A DNA stretch of 8,853 nt from DATIHT01 sp964348615 (GTDB lineage: Bacteria > Patescibacteriota > Microgenomatia > Curtissbacterales > GWA2-41-24), in the NCBI GenBank assembly GCA_964348615.1, contig CAYGDE010000030.1:1-8853 (forward strand). Direction: 5' to 3'. The notes beneath the pieces are model-generated. The model did no database searches. It was given only the letters and a program-made list of their open reading frames with translations, and was not told the origin of the DNA. Position numbers and translations under genes: made by a program. Below, piece after piece: positions 1 through 7,186 of the stretch (positions are counted from its first letter, which is position 1; the number at the start of each line of letters is the position of its first letter).

Positions 1-1316
1 CCTTTTAAGATGCGGTCGAAAGATTCGACAGTTTTGGCGATTGGAACATAGGCACCTTTTCTGCCTGTAAAGGGTTCTGCGACAAACATCGGTTGGGAAA
101 GGAACCTTTGGATTTTTCTGGCTCTTGCTACTGTTACTTTGTCTTGGTCTGAAAGTTCCTCTACACCCAAAATGGCAATTATGTCGGCAAGTTCTCGGTA
201 GCGTTGAAGAACCTTTTTAACTGCTTGGGCAATATCGTAGTGTTTTTGGCCACAGATTTGTGGATCTAGCGCACGGGAAGCCGAAGTTAGCGGGTCTACT
301 GCCGGATATATGCCTTGTTCGGCAATAGATCTTTCAAGAGCAATTGTAGAATCCAAATGCGCAAAAGTAGCGACTGGCGCCGGGTCGGTGTAATCGTCGG
401 CCGGAACATAAACTGCTTGCAGGGAGGTGATGGAGCCTTTTTTGGTGGATGTAATCCTTTCTTGTAGTTGGCCCATTTCGGCAGCGAGAGTTGGTTGGTA
501 TCCTACTGCAGATGGGGTTCTACCTAGAAGAGCGGATACTTCGGAACCTGCTTGGGCAAACCTAAAGATGTTGTCGATAAATAAAAGAACGTCTTGGTTT
601 TTTTCGTCACGGAAATATTCGGCAATGGAAAGGGCTGTTAGTGCGACCCTGAACCTTGCACCTGGCGGTTCGTTCATTTGGCCAAAGACCATGGCAAGTT
701 TTCCCAAAACTCCAGCTTCTTCCATCTCGCGGTAGAGGTCGTTTCCTTCACGGCTTCTTTCTCCGACACCGGCAAAGACCGAATAGCCACCGTGCTCTTT
801 GGCGATGTTGTTAATAAGCTCTTGGATAATAACTGTTTTGCCTACACCGGCTCCACCGAAAACTCCGATTTTTCCACCTTTAATAAAAGGAGCCATAAGA
901 TCGATTACCTTGATGCCGGTTTCTAGAATTTCCGGTTTCGTTTCTTGTTCAACAAGGGTTGGAGAAGGGCGGTGGATGGGGTAGGTTTTTTTGGATTTTA
1001 TTGGGCCTTTATTGTCGATCGGTTCGCCTGAAACATTAAGAATTCGCCCCAGGGTTTCGACACCAACCGGAACATTAATTGGCGCGCCGGTATTTGTAAT
1101 TGCTGCTCCGCGTTTAAGACCATCGGTGGGGCCTAGGGAAATTGCCCTTACCACATTGTCACCAAGATGCTGCTGGACTTCCAAGGTTAGATCACCAACT
1201 TTTAGGGCATCGTAAATTCCTGGCAGGTTGCCTGGTGTAAATTCGGCGTCTATTACCGGGCCGATGATTTGGATGATGATGCCGGTGTTTTTGGTTGGTT
1301 TACTTTGATTGTTCAT
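1..1316 (-). CDS. atpD: ATP synthase F1 subunit beta (partial, C-terminus beyond window)
   Basis: Catalytic subunit of F1 that makes or hydrolyses ATP at the alpha/beta interface. The reading frame is open from ATG at 1316 to the left edge: 438 codons, against about 460-470 for the full family, so only the last 20-30 residues are missing. The P-loop GGAGVGKT lies at residues 154-161. The catalytic glutamate is in GERSREG (E186), Walker B is in VLLFIDNIFRF, and the C-terminal VARARKIQRFLSQP block is present. The DELSEED lever loop reads EELSDQD (residues 386-392), a conservative variant that keeps most of the acidic charge. The gene starts 13 nt after the atpG stop. Only a weak GAG-type ribosome site precedes it, so coupling to atpG translation is likely. 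Identity is certain from sequence motifs. Confidence 0.98.
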   Translation of the reverse strand, partial: MNNQSKPTKNTGIIIQIIGPVIDAEFTPGNLPGIYDALKVGDLTLEVQQHLGDNVVRAISLGPTDGLKRGAAITNTGAPINVPVGVETLGRILNVSGEPIDNKGPIKSKKTYPIHRPSPTLVEQETKPEILETGIKVIDLMAPFIKGGKIGVFGGAGVGKTVIIQELINNIAKEHGGYSVFAGVGERSREGNDLYREMEEAGVLGKLAMVFGQMNEPPGARFRVALTALSIAEYFRDEKNQDVLLFIDNIFRFAQAGSEVSALLGRTPSAVGYQPTLAAEMGQLQERITSTKKGSITSLQAVYVPADDYTDPAPVATFAHLDSTIALERSIAEQGIYPAVDPLTSASRALDPQICGQKHYDIAQAVKKVLQRYRELADIIAILGVEELSDQDKVTVARARKIQRFLSQPMFVAEPFTGRKGAYVPIAKTVESFDRILK

Positions 1317-1329
1317 ACTCAATTTTGTT

Positions 1330-2181
1330 TCATCCGAATGCAGATTGCGCTGTTACTATATCCAAAAGTTCAGTTGTTATGGCTTCTTGTCTTGCTTGAT
1401 TATATGTAAGGGTGAGATCGTCTACTAAATCGCCAGCTGCGTCTGTGGCATTTTTCATGGCAACCATTCTGGCACTGTGTTCTGACGCTTTGGCTTCTAG
1501 AATTGTTTGATAGATTTTAGTTAAAACGTAGTGCGGAAGCAAGTTTTCTAAGATTTTGTCGGCAGAAGGCTCAAATAAAAGATCAGTGGGTAGTTCGTTG
1601 TGGGAAGTAGGTAGTTGAGAAGGTTCAAGCTCAATTGGGAGGATCTGGGCGATAGTTGGAACTTGTTTTATTGTAGATTGGAAATCGGCATACAGGACTT
1701 GTACTTTCGATACTTGGCCTGCTTTGTAGGCGTCTGTTGCTATTTTTGTAAGAGTTCGGGCAAGCTCAATTGGAGTGTGTTGGTCGGAAACAAAGCTGGA
1801 AATAAGGTCGGAGCCACTTTTTGAGGCAAAATTAGTGCCTTTTTTACCCACAACAACAAACTTTATATTTTTAAACTCTCCAGTTTGGATGAGTCTAAAA
1901 AGGTTCATGTTTAAACCGCCTACCAGACCTCTGTCTGTGGTTAAGAGGACTAGCATTTGGTGGGGCGCTTCCTTTTTGGAAAGCAAAGCATGTCTGGACT
2001 GAGATTTGAACCTTACTTCTTCCAGGATTTGGTTTAGGGTATCGGTATATGGGCGGGATGCGAGTGCAGACTCTTGGCTTTTTTTCATTTTAGCTGCAGA
2101 AACCAATTCCATCGCATGAGTAACTTTGGCAGTGTTTTTTATTGATTTTATTCTTCTTTTGATTTCTCTAATCTGAGGCAT
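1330..2181 (-). CDS. atpG: ATP synthase F1 subunit gamma
   Basis: Central rotor shaft of F1, coupling c-ring rotation to catalysis in alpha3beta3. The protein is 283 aa, normal for the family. The N-terminal helix REIKRRIKSIKNTAKVTHAM and following AAKMKK match the conserved gamma start. The C-terminal helix (NATDAAGDLVDDLTLTYNQARQ followed in frame by ITTELLDIVTAQSA) matches the conserved gamma end. The ATG at 2181 is 4 nt after the atpA stop. Its AGGAGG ribosome site (2195-2200) lies inside the last codons of atpA, which supports tight translational coupling. The stop is TGA, evidence for the standard bacterial code. The middle Rossmann-like domain (roughly residues 70-200) is divergent but of the usual length. 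Confidence 0.97.
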   Translation of the reverse strand: MPQIREIKRRIKSIKNTAKVTHAMELVSAAKMKKSQESALASRPYTDTLNQILEEVRFKSQSRHALLSKKEAPHQMLVLLTTDRGLVGGLNMNLFRLIQTGEFKNIKFVVVGKKGTNFASKSGSDLISSFVSDQHTPIELARTLTKIATDAYKAGQVSKVQVLYADFQSTIKQVPTIAQILPIELEPSQLPTSHNELPTDLLFEPSADKILENLLPHYVLTKIYQTILEAKASEHSARMVAMKNATDAAGDLVDDLTLTYNQARQEAITTELLDIVTAQSAFG

Positions 2182-2185
2182 ACGC

Positions 2186-3781
2186 TTACTTTTTCCTCCT
2201 TTTTAGTTTGGTGACTTTTGTTTTGCCGATTTTCTTACTAACTTTGGAGTGTTTTTCCGGTGAAGTCTTGACCTCGTCCTTAGGGTGAATCTGGGTGACT
2301 TTGCCGCTGAGGACGGAGGGAACGAGTTTTTCCAGCTCTTTGACAACAAAATCATCAAGTTCCTTTTTGGTTTCCATGTAATCTTTTAGTTTTTTGTTAG
2401 TTGTTAGCGCTGTTTGTAATCTTTCTTCGGCTGCTTCCATTTCTTCGATTGGAGTTTGGTCGAAGTAGCCATTGGTAACTGCCCATAGCAGAAGAACTTG
2501 AGAGCTTACATCCATTGGGGCAAACTGTTTTTGTTTTAGAATTTCGACAATTCTTTTGCCCCGTTCCAGTTTTGCCAAAGTTTGCGGGTCTAAATCGGAA
2601 CCAAATTGAGCAAAACTTGCAAGGTCACGGTACTGGGAAAGATCCAAACGAAGCGAACCTGCAACTTTTTTCATCATTTTAGTTTGAGCGTTACCGCCTA
2701 CGCGAGAGACGGAAATACCCGGGTTTACTGCTGGTCTTATTCCAGAGTTGAAAAGATCGGCTTCCACAAAGATTTGGCCATCGGTTATGGAAATGACGTT
2801 TGTTGGAATGTAGGCTGAAATATCACCCGCTTGGGTTTCGATGATTGGAAGTGCGGTAAGCGATCCTCCACCGTGTTTTTCGTCGAGTCTGGCTGCTCTT
2901 TCTAAAAGTCTGGAATGCAGGTAAAAAACATCACCAGGGTAAGCTTCTCTGCCCGATGGACGTTTTAAAAGTAGGGAAATTTGCCTGTATGCCCATGCAT
3001 GTTTGGAAAGGTCATCGTAGACTACCAGGGCGTCACCTTTATTGTCCATAAAATATTCACCAATTGCGCAGCCTGCATAGGGAGCAACGTATTGCATGGT
3101 TGCGGAATCAGATGCCGATGCTGCCACAATTATGGTGTGTTCCATGGCTTTGTATTTTTCCAAAGTTGCCACGATTTGGGCAATCTTGCTAGTTTTTTGG
3201 CCAATAGCAACGTAGATGCAGGTAACACCTTTTCCTCTTTGGTTAATAATGGTGTCTATGCAAATTGCGGTTTTACCAAGTTGTCTGTCACCGATTATCA
3301 ATTCCCTTTGACCTCTACCGATTGGGATCATAGAATCAATTGCTTTTAGGCCTGTTTGGAGTGGAGTATTTACTGGTTGTCTGTATATAACACCCGGTGC
3401 AATTTTTTCTGCTGGGTAGTAGGTTTTTTCTTTGACTGCGCCTTTGCCGTCTATTGGGTTGCCAAGTGCATCAATAACTCTACCAACAAGGTTTGGGCCG
3501 ACTGGAATTTGGAGTACTTTGCCTGTGGTTTCAACCTTGTCGCCTTCTTTAATTTTTGTCCAATCACCGAAGATAATAACACCAACATTGTCTTCTTCTA
3601 AATTAAGAGCAAGTCCAGTTATCGAGTGGGGGAATTGTACTATTTCAGAAGCGCTAACGTCGGAAAGCCCAGCGATTCTGGCTACACCGTCGCCGACTTC
3701 GATTACTCTTCCCACGTTTTTAGGGGTGGTTGAGAGTTTGCTTTTCTCTATTTGTTTTTCTATTTCTTCGAGTATGCTCAT
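2186..3781 (-). CDS. atpA: ATP synthase F1 subunit alpha
   Basis: Non-catalytic nucleotide-binding subunit of F1, contributing the arginine finger to the catalytic site of beta. I chose ATG at 3781 (MSILEEIEKQ...) because it has an AGGGA ribosome site 3 nt upstream and matches the usual alpha N-terminus. A frame-open ATG 10 codons further up (3811) has no such support. The protein is 531 aa. The P-loop is GDRQLGKT at residues 164-171, where most alphas have GDRQTGKT. The Walker B region is ALVVYDDLSKHA (251-262) and the arginine finger is R360 in SVSRVGG. The C-terminal helical domain is normal up to about residue 495. It then carries an unusual basic tail rich in Lys (about 500-531, ending KLKRRKK). 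Part of that tail encodes the atpG ribosome site. Confidence 0.98.
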   Translation of the reverse strand: MSILEEIEKQIEKSKLSTTPKNVGRVIEVGDGVARIAGLSDVSASEIVQFPHSITGLALNLEEDNVGVIIFGDWTKIKEGDKVETTGKVLQIPVGPNLVGRVIDALGNPIDGKGAVKEKTYYPAEKIAPGVIYRQPVNTPLQTGLKAIDSMIPIGRGQRELIIGDRQLGKTAICIDTIINQRGKGVTCIYVAIGQKTSKIAQIVATLEKYKAMEHTIIVAASASDSATMQYVAPYAGCAIGEYFMDNKGDALVVYDDLSKHAWAYRQISLLLKRPSGREAYPGDVFYLHSRLLERAARLDEKHGGGSLTALPIIETQAGDISAYIPTNVISITDGQIFVEADLFNSGIRPAVNPGISVSRVGGNAQTKMMKKVAGSLRLDLSQYRDLASFAQFGSDLDPQTLAKLERGKRIVEILKQKQFAPMDVSSQVLLLWAVTNGYFDQTPIEEMEAAEERLQTALTTNKKLKDYMETKKELDDFVVKELEKLVPSVLSGKVTQIHPKDEVKTSPEKHSKVSKKIGKTKVTKLKRRKK

Positions 3782-3967
3782 ATTCCCTTTATCGTGCCAG
3801 TCTTTTCGCAATCAAAAAACGTTCGACTGGTACTTTTTCTAATTTCAATATTTTATTCTCGTCTCACTCAGGATTCCGTCGGCACCATATCTCAATTAAA
3901 GTTCGAATCGCAATATTTGCACAGCCGACTTCATCATGTTTTTGATTTGCGACAAAGCCTGTCACGA
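3782..3967 (-). other. 186-bp intergenic stretch inside the atp operon, with hairpin before atpA
   Basis: Adjacent genes elsewhere in this operon are 4-26 bp apart, so this gap is exceptional. No gene longer than about 20 codons fits on the coding strand. In the mRNA, CCAGUC (3830-3825) can pair with GACUGG (3802-3797), extended by two more pairs after one A-C mismatch, around a 22-nt loop. This ends a few bases before the atpA ribosome site (3788-3784). It could tune atpA translation or be an mRNA processing site; the sequence alone does not decide. No convincing promoter was found in it. Confidence 0.5.
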
Positions 3968-4342
3968 TTACTTAGTTAATTGCCCTAACTTTGCGTCTAG
4001 TGTTTCGTCGTATATCCAGTCCCCGTGAGTGATTCGTGTGCCAACAACTATTTCAGGATTGATTTTATAGCTTACTCTTTTGGCGCCAGTTTTTGCCATT
4101 AGGTGTTTTCCAAAATCCTTTTCGTTTTTGATTGTTGTTGCAGATTCTACCATAATTTCTTCTCTTTTTAATTGCGATTCAACAAGCCTTTTGTATGTTT
4201 TTAGAACTTTTTGCGGATGCGTGAGTTTTTGGCCCATGACTAATTTAATAATGGTCCTTACCTTATTCGAATCGACAGAGCCACTTTTAAGGCTTTTTTT
4301 AAACATCAACTTGGCAATTTGTGTTTCTTTCTTGCTATTCAT
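3968..4342 (-). CDS. atpH: ATP synthase F1 subunit delta, N-terminally reduced
   Basis: Peripheral-stalk subunit joining the b dimer to the top of F1. The protein is 124 aa; typical bacterial delta is about 175-185 aa. The C-terminal part is recognisable: the block INPEIVVGTRITHGDWIYDE matches the conserved 'vdpsLiGG...i...g..i.D.S' region and ends with LGQL, as in most deltas. The helix around MVESATTIKNEKDF fits the segment before it. The six-helix N-terminal domain that binds the alpha N-termini is largely absent; only 60-70 residues of charged helix precede the C-terminal block. The ATG at 4342 is 25 nt after the atpF stop, with a weak ribosome site. The position between atpF and atpA supports the call. 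Either the domain is reduced in this lineage or its role is taken by another protein. Confidence 0.88.
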   Translation of the reverse strand: MNSKKETQIAKLMFKKSLKSGSVDSNKVRTIIKLVMGQKLTHPQKVLKTYKRLVESQLKREEIMVESATTIKNEKDFGKHLMAKTGAKRVSYKINPEIVVGTRITHGDWIYDETLDAKLGQLTK

Positions 4343-4367
4343 ATTCTTAGTTTCTACTAATTGCTTT

Positions 4368-4874
4368 TTAGTGTATCTGTTTTCCTATTTCGCTGGCAGC
4401 TAGAGTTGTTAACTCTTGTTTTTCTTTAGTTTTAAGGCCTCTTTTCAAAACCTTTTTTACAACTTCGCCAACTAGACCTAAAGTTTCTTTTTCAAGAGAT
4501 TTTTTCATTTCTTCTTTTTGTGCTGCAATTTGGGCATTTGCTGTTGAGATTGCATCCTGATGGGTTTTTCTGGCTTCTTCTGTCGCCTCATCTGATATCC
4601 TTTGTGCTTCTTTTTTGGCCTCGTCGATAATAATCTTGGCTTTTTCGTGTGCTTCTTGTTGGGCTTTTGATGTTTTTTCTTCAGTTTCTTGTAATTTTGT
4701 CTCAATTAAGTCGGCATTTTGCAGGCTTTGTGCTATTTTTGCTTTTCGTTCCTCTAGAGTTTTTACAATTGGTTTGTAGAAAAATTTGTTGAGAACGAAA
4801 AGAATAACCAAAAAATTAACTATTTGGGCAAGCAGTAATGTCGGCTCAATACCGAATTGTTTTGCGATTTCCAT
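4368..4874 (-). CDS. atpF: ATP synthase Fo subunit b
   Basis: Peripheral-stalk subunit that holds F1 against rotation. The protein is 168 aa, a normal bacterial length. A single N-terminal membrane helix (about residues 12-30, LLLAQIVNFLVILFVLNKFF) is followed by YKPIVKTLEERKAKI and a long charged coiled coil rich in Lys, Glu, Ala and Gln, ending GKQIH. The ATG at 4874 gives MEIAKQFGIEPTLL, which resembles standard b starts, but it abuts the run of Ns, so its ribosome site cannot be seen. A frame that continues through the Ns into atpE is an artefact of the gap. Confidence 0.94.
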   Translation of the reverse strand: MEIAKQFGIEPTLLLAQIVNFLVILFVLNKFFYKPIVKTLEERKAKIAQSLQNADLIETKLQETEEKTSKAQQEAHEKAKIIIDEAKKEAQRISDEATEEARKTHQDAISTANAQIAAQKEEMKKSLEKETLGLVGEVVKKVLKRGLKTKEKQELTTLAASEIGKQIH

Positions 4875-4974
4875 NNNNNNNNNNNNNNNNNNNNNNNNNN
4901 NNNNNNNNNNNNNNNNNNNNNNNNNNNNNNNNNNNNNNNNNNNNNNNNNNNNNNNNNNNNNNNNNNNNNNNNNN
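4875..4974. other. Scaffold gap of 100 Ns
   Basis: Exactly 100 undetermined bases, the conventional placeholder for a gap of unknown size. Flanking genes show what is missing: the last 10-25 codons of atpE with its stop, the short atpE-atpF spacer and the ribosome site of atpF. Real missing sequence is therefore likely of the order of 50-120 bp unless something is inserted there. Confidence 0.97.
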
Positions 4975-5174
4975 ACAAAGGCTAAAATAAGTGCGTAAAT
5001 TGCGATAGCTTCTGCAAATGCCATGCCAATAAGCATTGGAGCAAAAATTTTACTTGCGGCGTCTGGATTACGGCCGATTGCCTCCATTGCTTTGAGACCG
5101 ATCATGCCGATTGCTATTGCTGGAAAGATACCACCGATTGCGATAACTGATCCTTTTGCTAAGATAATTTCCAA
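4975..5174 (-). CDS. atpE: ATP synthase Fo subunit c (partial, 3' end in scaffold gap)
   Basis: Ring-forming proteolipid that carries ions through Fo. The 66 visible residues hold helix 1, the polar loop AIGRNPDA (32-39, equivalent to the usual ARQPE loop) and helix 2 with the ion-binding carboxylate E55 in MAFAEAIAIYALI. The start is TTG at 5174, behind a near-perfect ribosome site GAGGAGGTGA (5180-5189). The strong site suits the high copy number needed for the c ring. Helix 1 reads PAIAIGMIG where most c subunits have PGIGIG-type glycines. The residue aligned with the Na+ ligand Gln is Ile22, and the residue after E55 is Ala, not Ser/Thr, so proton use is inferred. The C-terminal end of helix 2 is lost in the Ns. 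Confidence 0.96.
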
Positions 5175-5200
5175 TTTATTTCACCTCCTCTTTCATTTTT

Positions 5201-5971
5201 TTAGTGTGTGTGTTTTTCTGTTAAAAGCGACATAAATACCAAAGTAAGCATAGCAAAAACAAGAGCCTGGACAAAACCGACTATTAATTCCAGTGTCAAA
5301 AAGGGGATGGGGATAAAAAAGGCCGAAAGTTTATGGGATGCTGTGTGAAGGACGCTTTCACCGGCATAAATATTGCCAAATAACCTAAAGGAAAGAGAAA
5401 TAATTTTGGTAAATTCTCCGGCAAATTCAATAAGGCCGACAAAAAGCATAATTGGGTTTAAACTTATCCATTTTTGCAAATAGGAACCAAACCCTAGATA
5501 TTTTATTGCAAAATAGTGTGTTGCCAAAACGGAAACAAGAGCAAGAGCAAGGGTTGTGTTGATGTCGGAGTTTATCGAACGGAAGAGGGGAACGAATTCG
5601 TGGTGATTTCCAAAAAAGCCGATTGTTCCAACACCCGGCATAAGACCAACATAGTTGCCGACAATTATAAAGAAGAAAAAACTGGCAATTATTGGGAAAA
5701 AAACCTTAGTTTTTTCACCTGCAACCGGTTCGACCATGTCTTTCAAAAACTCAATTAGCATTTCGGCAAAATTCTGCAAAGTACCAGGAACTGGAGATAC
5801 TTTTCGAGTTGAAAAGTAGGCGAATGCTATAAGTATTGCTGTAACTAACCAGGTGGTGACAAACGTATTGGTTATTGGTATAGGGCCAATGTAGCCTAGT
5901 TTTTCTGCAGCGATTGAAATAGTTTCTGTTTCCATATCTCTAAAAAGAAGGGCTTTTGGGTAAACTTCCAC
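5201..5971 (-). CDS. atpB: ATP synthase Fo subunit a
   Basis: Membrane stator subunit forming the two ion half-channels beside the c ring. The protein is 256 aa from GTG at 5971, or 244 aa from ATG at 5935. The GTG has GAAGGA 8 nt upstream (5980-5985) and suits the predicted transcript start near 5986. The ATG start lacks a clear ribosome site but begins nearer the homologous part (ISIAAEKLG), so the start is unsettled. The essential arginine is in SFRLFGNIYAGE (R196 in the long form). The conserved glutamine of the last helix is in GFVQALVFAML (Q235). Five to six membrane segments are visible. It is the first gene of the operon; no atpI precedes it. It ends 26 bp before atpE. Confidence 0.96.
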   Translation of the reverse strand: MEVYPKALLFRDMETETISIAAEKLGYIGPIPITNTFVTTWLVTAILIAFAYFSTRKVSPVPGTLQNFAEMLIEFLKDMVEPVAGEKTKVFFPIIASFFFFIIVGNYVGLMPGVGTIGFFGNHHEFVPLFRSINSDINTTLALALVSVLATHYFAIKYLGFGSYLQKWISLNPIMLFVGLIEFAGEFTKIISLSFRLFGNIYAGESVLHTASHKLSAFFIPIPFLTLELIVGFVQALVFAMLTLVFMSLLTEKHTH

Positions 5972-5992
5972 CCCTAAAGTCCTTCGAGTGCA

Positions 5993-6022
5993 ATCTTAGC
6001 AGATGACTTATTATTTTGGCAA
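5993..6022 (-). promoter_or_regulatory. Putative sigma70 promoter of the atp operon
   Basis: On the minus strand, TTGCCA (6022-6017) and TAAGAT (5998-5993) are separated by 18 bp. The -10 is preceded by TGC, giving an extended -10. The transcript would start near 5986, about 15 nt before the GTG of atpB. Position before the first operon gene supports it; it rests on sequence match alone. Confidence 0.55.
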
Positions 6023-6069
6023 GAGTTTAATTATGTAGTAGGTTATTATAAAGAAGTGAGATGTGAGTT

Positions 6070-6231
6070 ATGAAGATTATTCCTAAAATTTTATTTCTAC
6101 TTTTGGCGCTTTTTGGAATAGTTTTGGTTTACTATATTTCTTGGTTTTGGAGGATATTTTTAATACCCTTGATTATTCTGCTTTTAGTTGATGTTGTTTC
6201 GAGTTTTATGCGTACCAAAAAGCAATCATAA
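6070..6231 (+). CDS. Small two-helix membrane protein, unknown family
   Basis: A 53-residue frame from ATG at 6070 to TAA at 6229-6231. It starts MKIIPK, followed by a hydrophobic helix (about residues 7-23), a short aromatic turn SWFWR (24-28) and a second hydrophobic helix (29-46), ending in a basic tail MRTKKQS. By the positive-inside rule both ends would face the cytoplasm. It is divergent from the atp operon and convergent with the recombinase gene, 38 bp away. The upstream GTGAG is a poor ribosome site. I do not recognise a family. It could be a real small membrane protein, since the amphipathic layout is unlikely by chance, but proof from sequence alone is limited. Confidence 0.6.
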   Translation: MKIIPKILFLLLALFGIVLVYYISWFWRIFLIPLIILLLVDVVSSFMRTKKQS

Positions 6232-6280
6232 AAAAAGAGCTGAAAATTTTGTGGTCTGGCAATTTTTTGTTATAGCTCTT
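6230..6280 (-). terminator. Intrinsic terminator of the recombinase gene
   Basis: On the minus strand AAGAGCT (6280-6274) pairs with AGCTCTT (6241-6235), and an inner AAAATT/AATTTT pair (6266-6261 with 6248-6243) shortens the loop. A T run follows directly (6236-6230). The stem overlaps the last codons of the recombinase gene. In the plus direction no T run follows, so it is a terminator for the minus strand only. Confidence 0.6.
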
Positions 6281-7145
6281 CGAGTTTAACTTTTTCTTCG
6301 CCGGCAGGGGGCTGGACGATTGCCAGATAGCGTTCGGTTGTAGAAAGGCGTTTGTGGCCTGCGACTTTAGAAATCAATAGTAAGGAAGCGCCGCGGGAAA
6401 GGTGGTGAGCAACCCAAGTGTGGCGAAGGTCGTTGACCTTGGCACCAGTAATACCAGCCTTTTTGTAGTACCTGTCGATTGCGGTTCGGATGTTGCGAAC
6501 TAAAAGCGCTCTGCCGCTTTTGGTGATAAAAAGTGCCCTATTTGGAGTTTTTGGCCTTATTTCCAGGTATTTTTTGAGTGCGTTTTCTGCAGATTTATTG
6601 AGGGGAATTGTTCGTTCTGTCCTGTTTTCTTGAGGCGCTATATATAGGTGGCCCTCTTTGCTTTCTTGGCCAAAAAATACATCATCGGTTTTAAGATTGG
6701 CAAGTTCGCCAATTCTTACACCGGTTTGCAATAAAACTTCGATAATTGCAGCCAGTCTGGCATCGTCTCTTGCAGCATCACGAAGCGCTCTGTATTCAAG
6801 GGGAGTTAGAATTCTTGGTGGTTTGGTTTCAAATTTTGGATGTTCAACCATACTTGCCGGGTCGTCGGTTAAATATTCCTGGATTTTAAGGAAACGAAAG
6901 AAAGTTTTGGTGGAATTAAGCTTACGCGAAAGAGACTTTTTGGTATAGCCGGATTTTTCTAACTTTAGAAGGAAACTGCGAATATCTTCAGCTGAAACTT
7001 CGTGTACATTGGCCTTATTTTGGCCAGTTAAAAACTCTACTAGCTGTTGGATATCTTTACCATAGGCCAAAACAGTAGAAGTTGTCCTTTTTTTGCCTTT
7101 TAAATGCTCTATAAATTCTTTATGAGCTTCTGTTAGTGCTTTCAT
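6270..7145 (-). CDS. Tyrosine recombinase (XerC/XerD-like)
   Basis: A 291-aa site-specific recombinase of the length expected for chromosomal Xer proteins. The N-terminal core-binding domain is residues 1-105 (FIEHLKGKKRTTSTVLAYGKD...). The catalytic domain has arginine I R144 (TGVRIGEL), arginine II R241 (NDLRHTW), H264 (AGHKRLSTT) and the nucleophile Y273 (ERY). Two usual residues differ: the His of HxxR is Asn (N238), and the beta-hairpin that normally holds Lys (GKGNKER) reads PQENRTER, with no Lys. No integration site, excision genes or flanking repeats are visible, so a chromosome-dimer role is as likely as a mobile-element role. It has its own consensus promoter but no ribosome site before the ATG. 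The ATG at 7145 is the only usable start. Confidence 0.88.
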   Translation of the reverse strand: MKALTEAHKEFIEHLKGKKRTTSTVLAYGKDIQQLVEFLTGQNKANVHEVSAEDIRSFLLKLEKSGYTKKSLSRKLNSTKTFFRFLKIQEYLTDDPASMVEHPKFETKPPRILTPLEYRALRDAARDDARLAAIIEVLLQTGVRIGELANLKTDDVFFGQESKEGHLYIAPQENRTERTIPLNKSAENALKKYLEIRPKTPNRALFITKSGRALLVRNIRTAIDRYYKKAGITGAKVNDLRHTWVAHHLSRGASLLLISKVAGHKRLSTTERYLAIVQPPAGEEKVKLEEL

Positions 7146-7186
7146 AAATGTTTTTAGCAGACTAAATTGAGGGTAGTTTGAAGCTA

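Noticed and set aside
427..1215. Several plus-strand frames of 60-100 codons
   Set aside because: All lie opposite atpD, whose motifs are unmistakable.
3789..3848. A 19-codon frame with TTG start ending at the atpA ribosome site (minus strand)
   Set aside because: It has no ribosome site, a rare start codon and no resemblance to a known leader peptide; frames of this length are expected by chance.
3968..3980. Frameshift as the cause of the short delta subunit
   Set aside because: The protein ends at the conserved C-terminus and the missing part is at the N-terminus, where atpF ends normally 25 bp upstream, leaving no room for a broken N-terminal domain.
4368..5174. One 268-codon frame on the minus strand joining atpE and atpF
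   Set aside because: The frame passes through the 100 Ns. atpE and atpF are separate proteins with separate starts; the fusion is an artefact of the gap length being read as coding.
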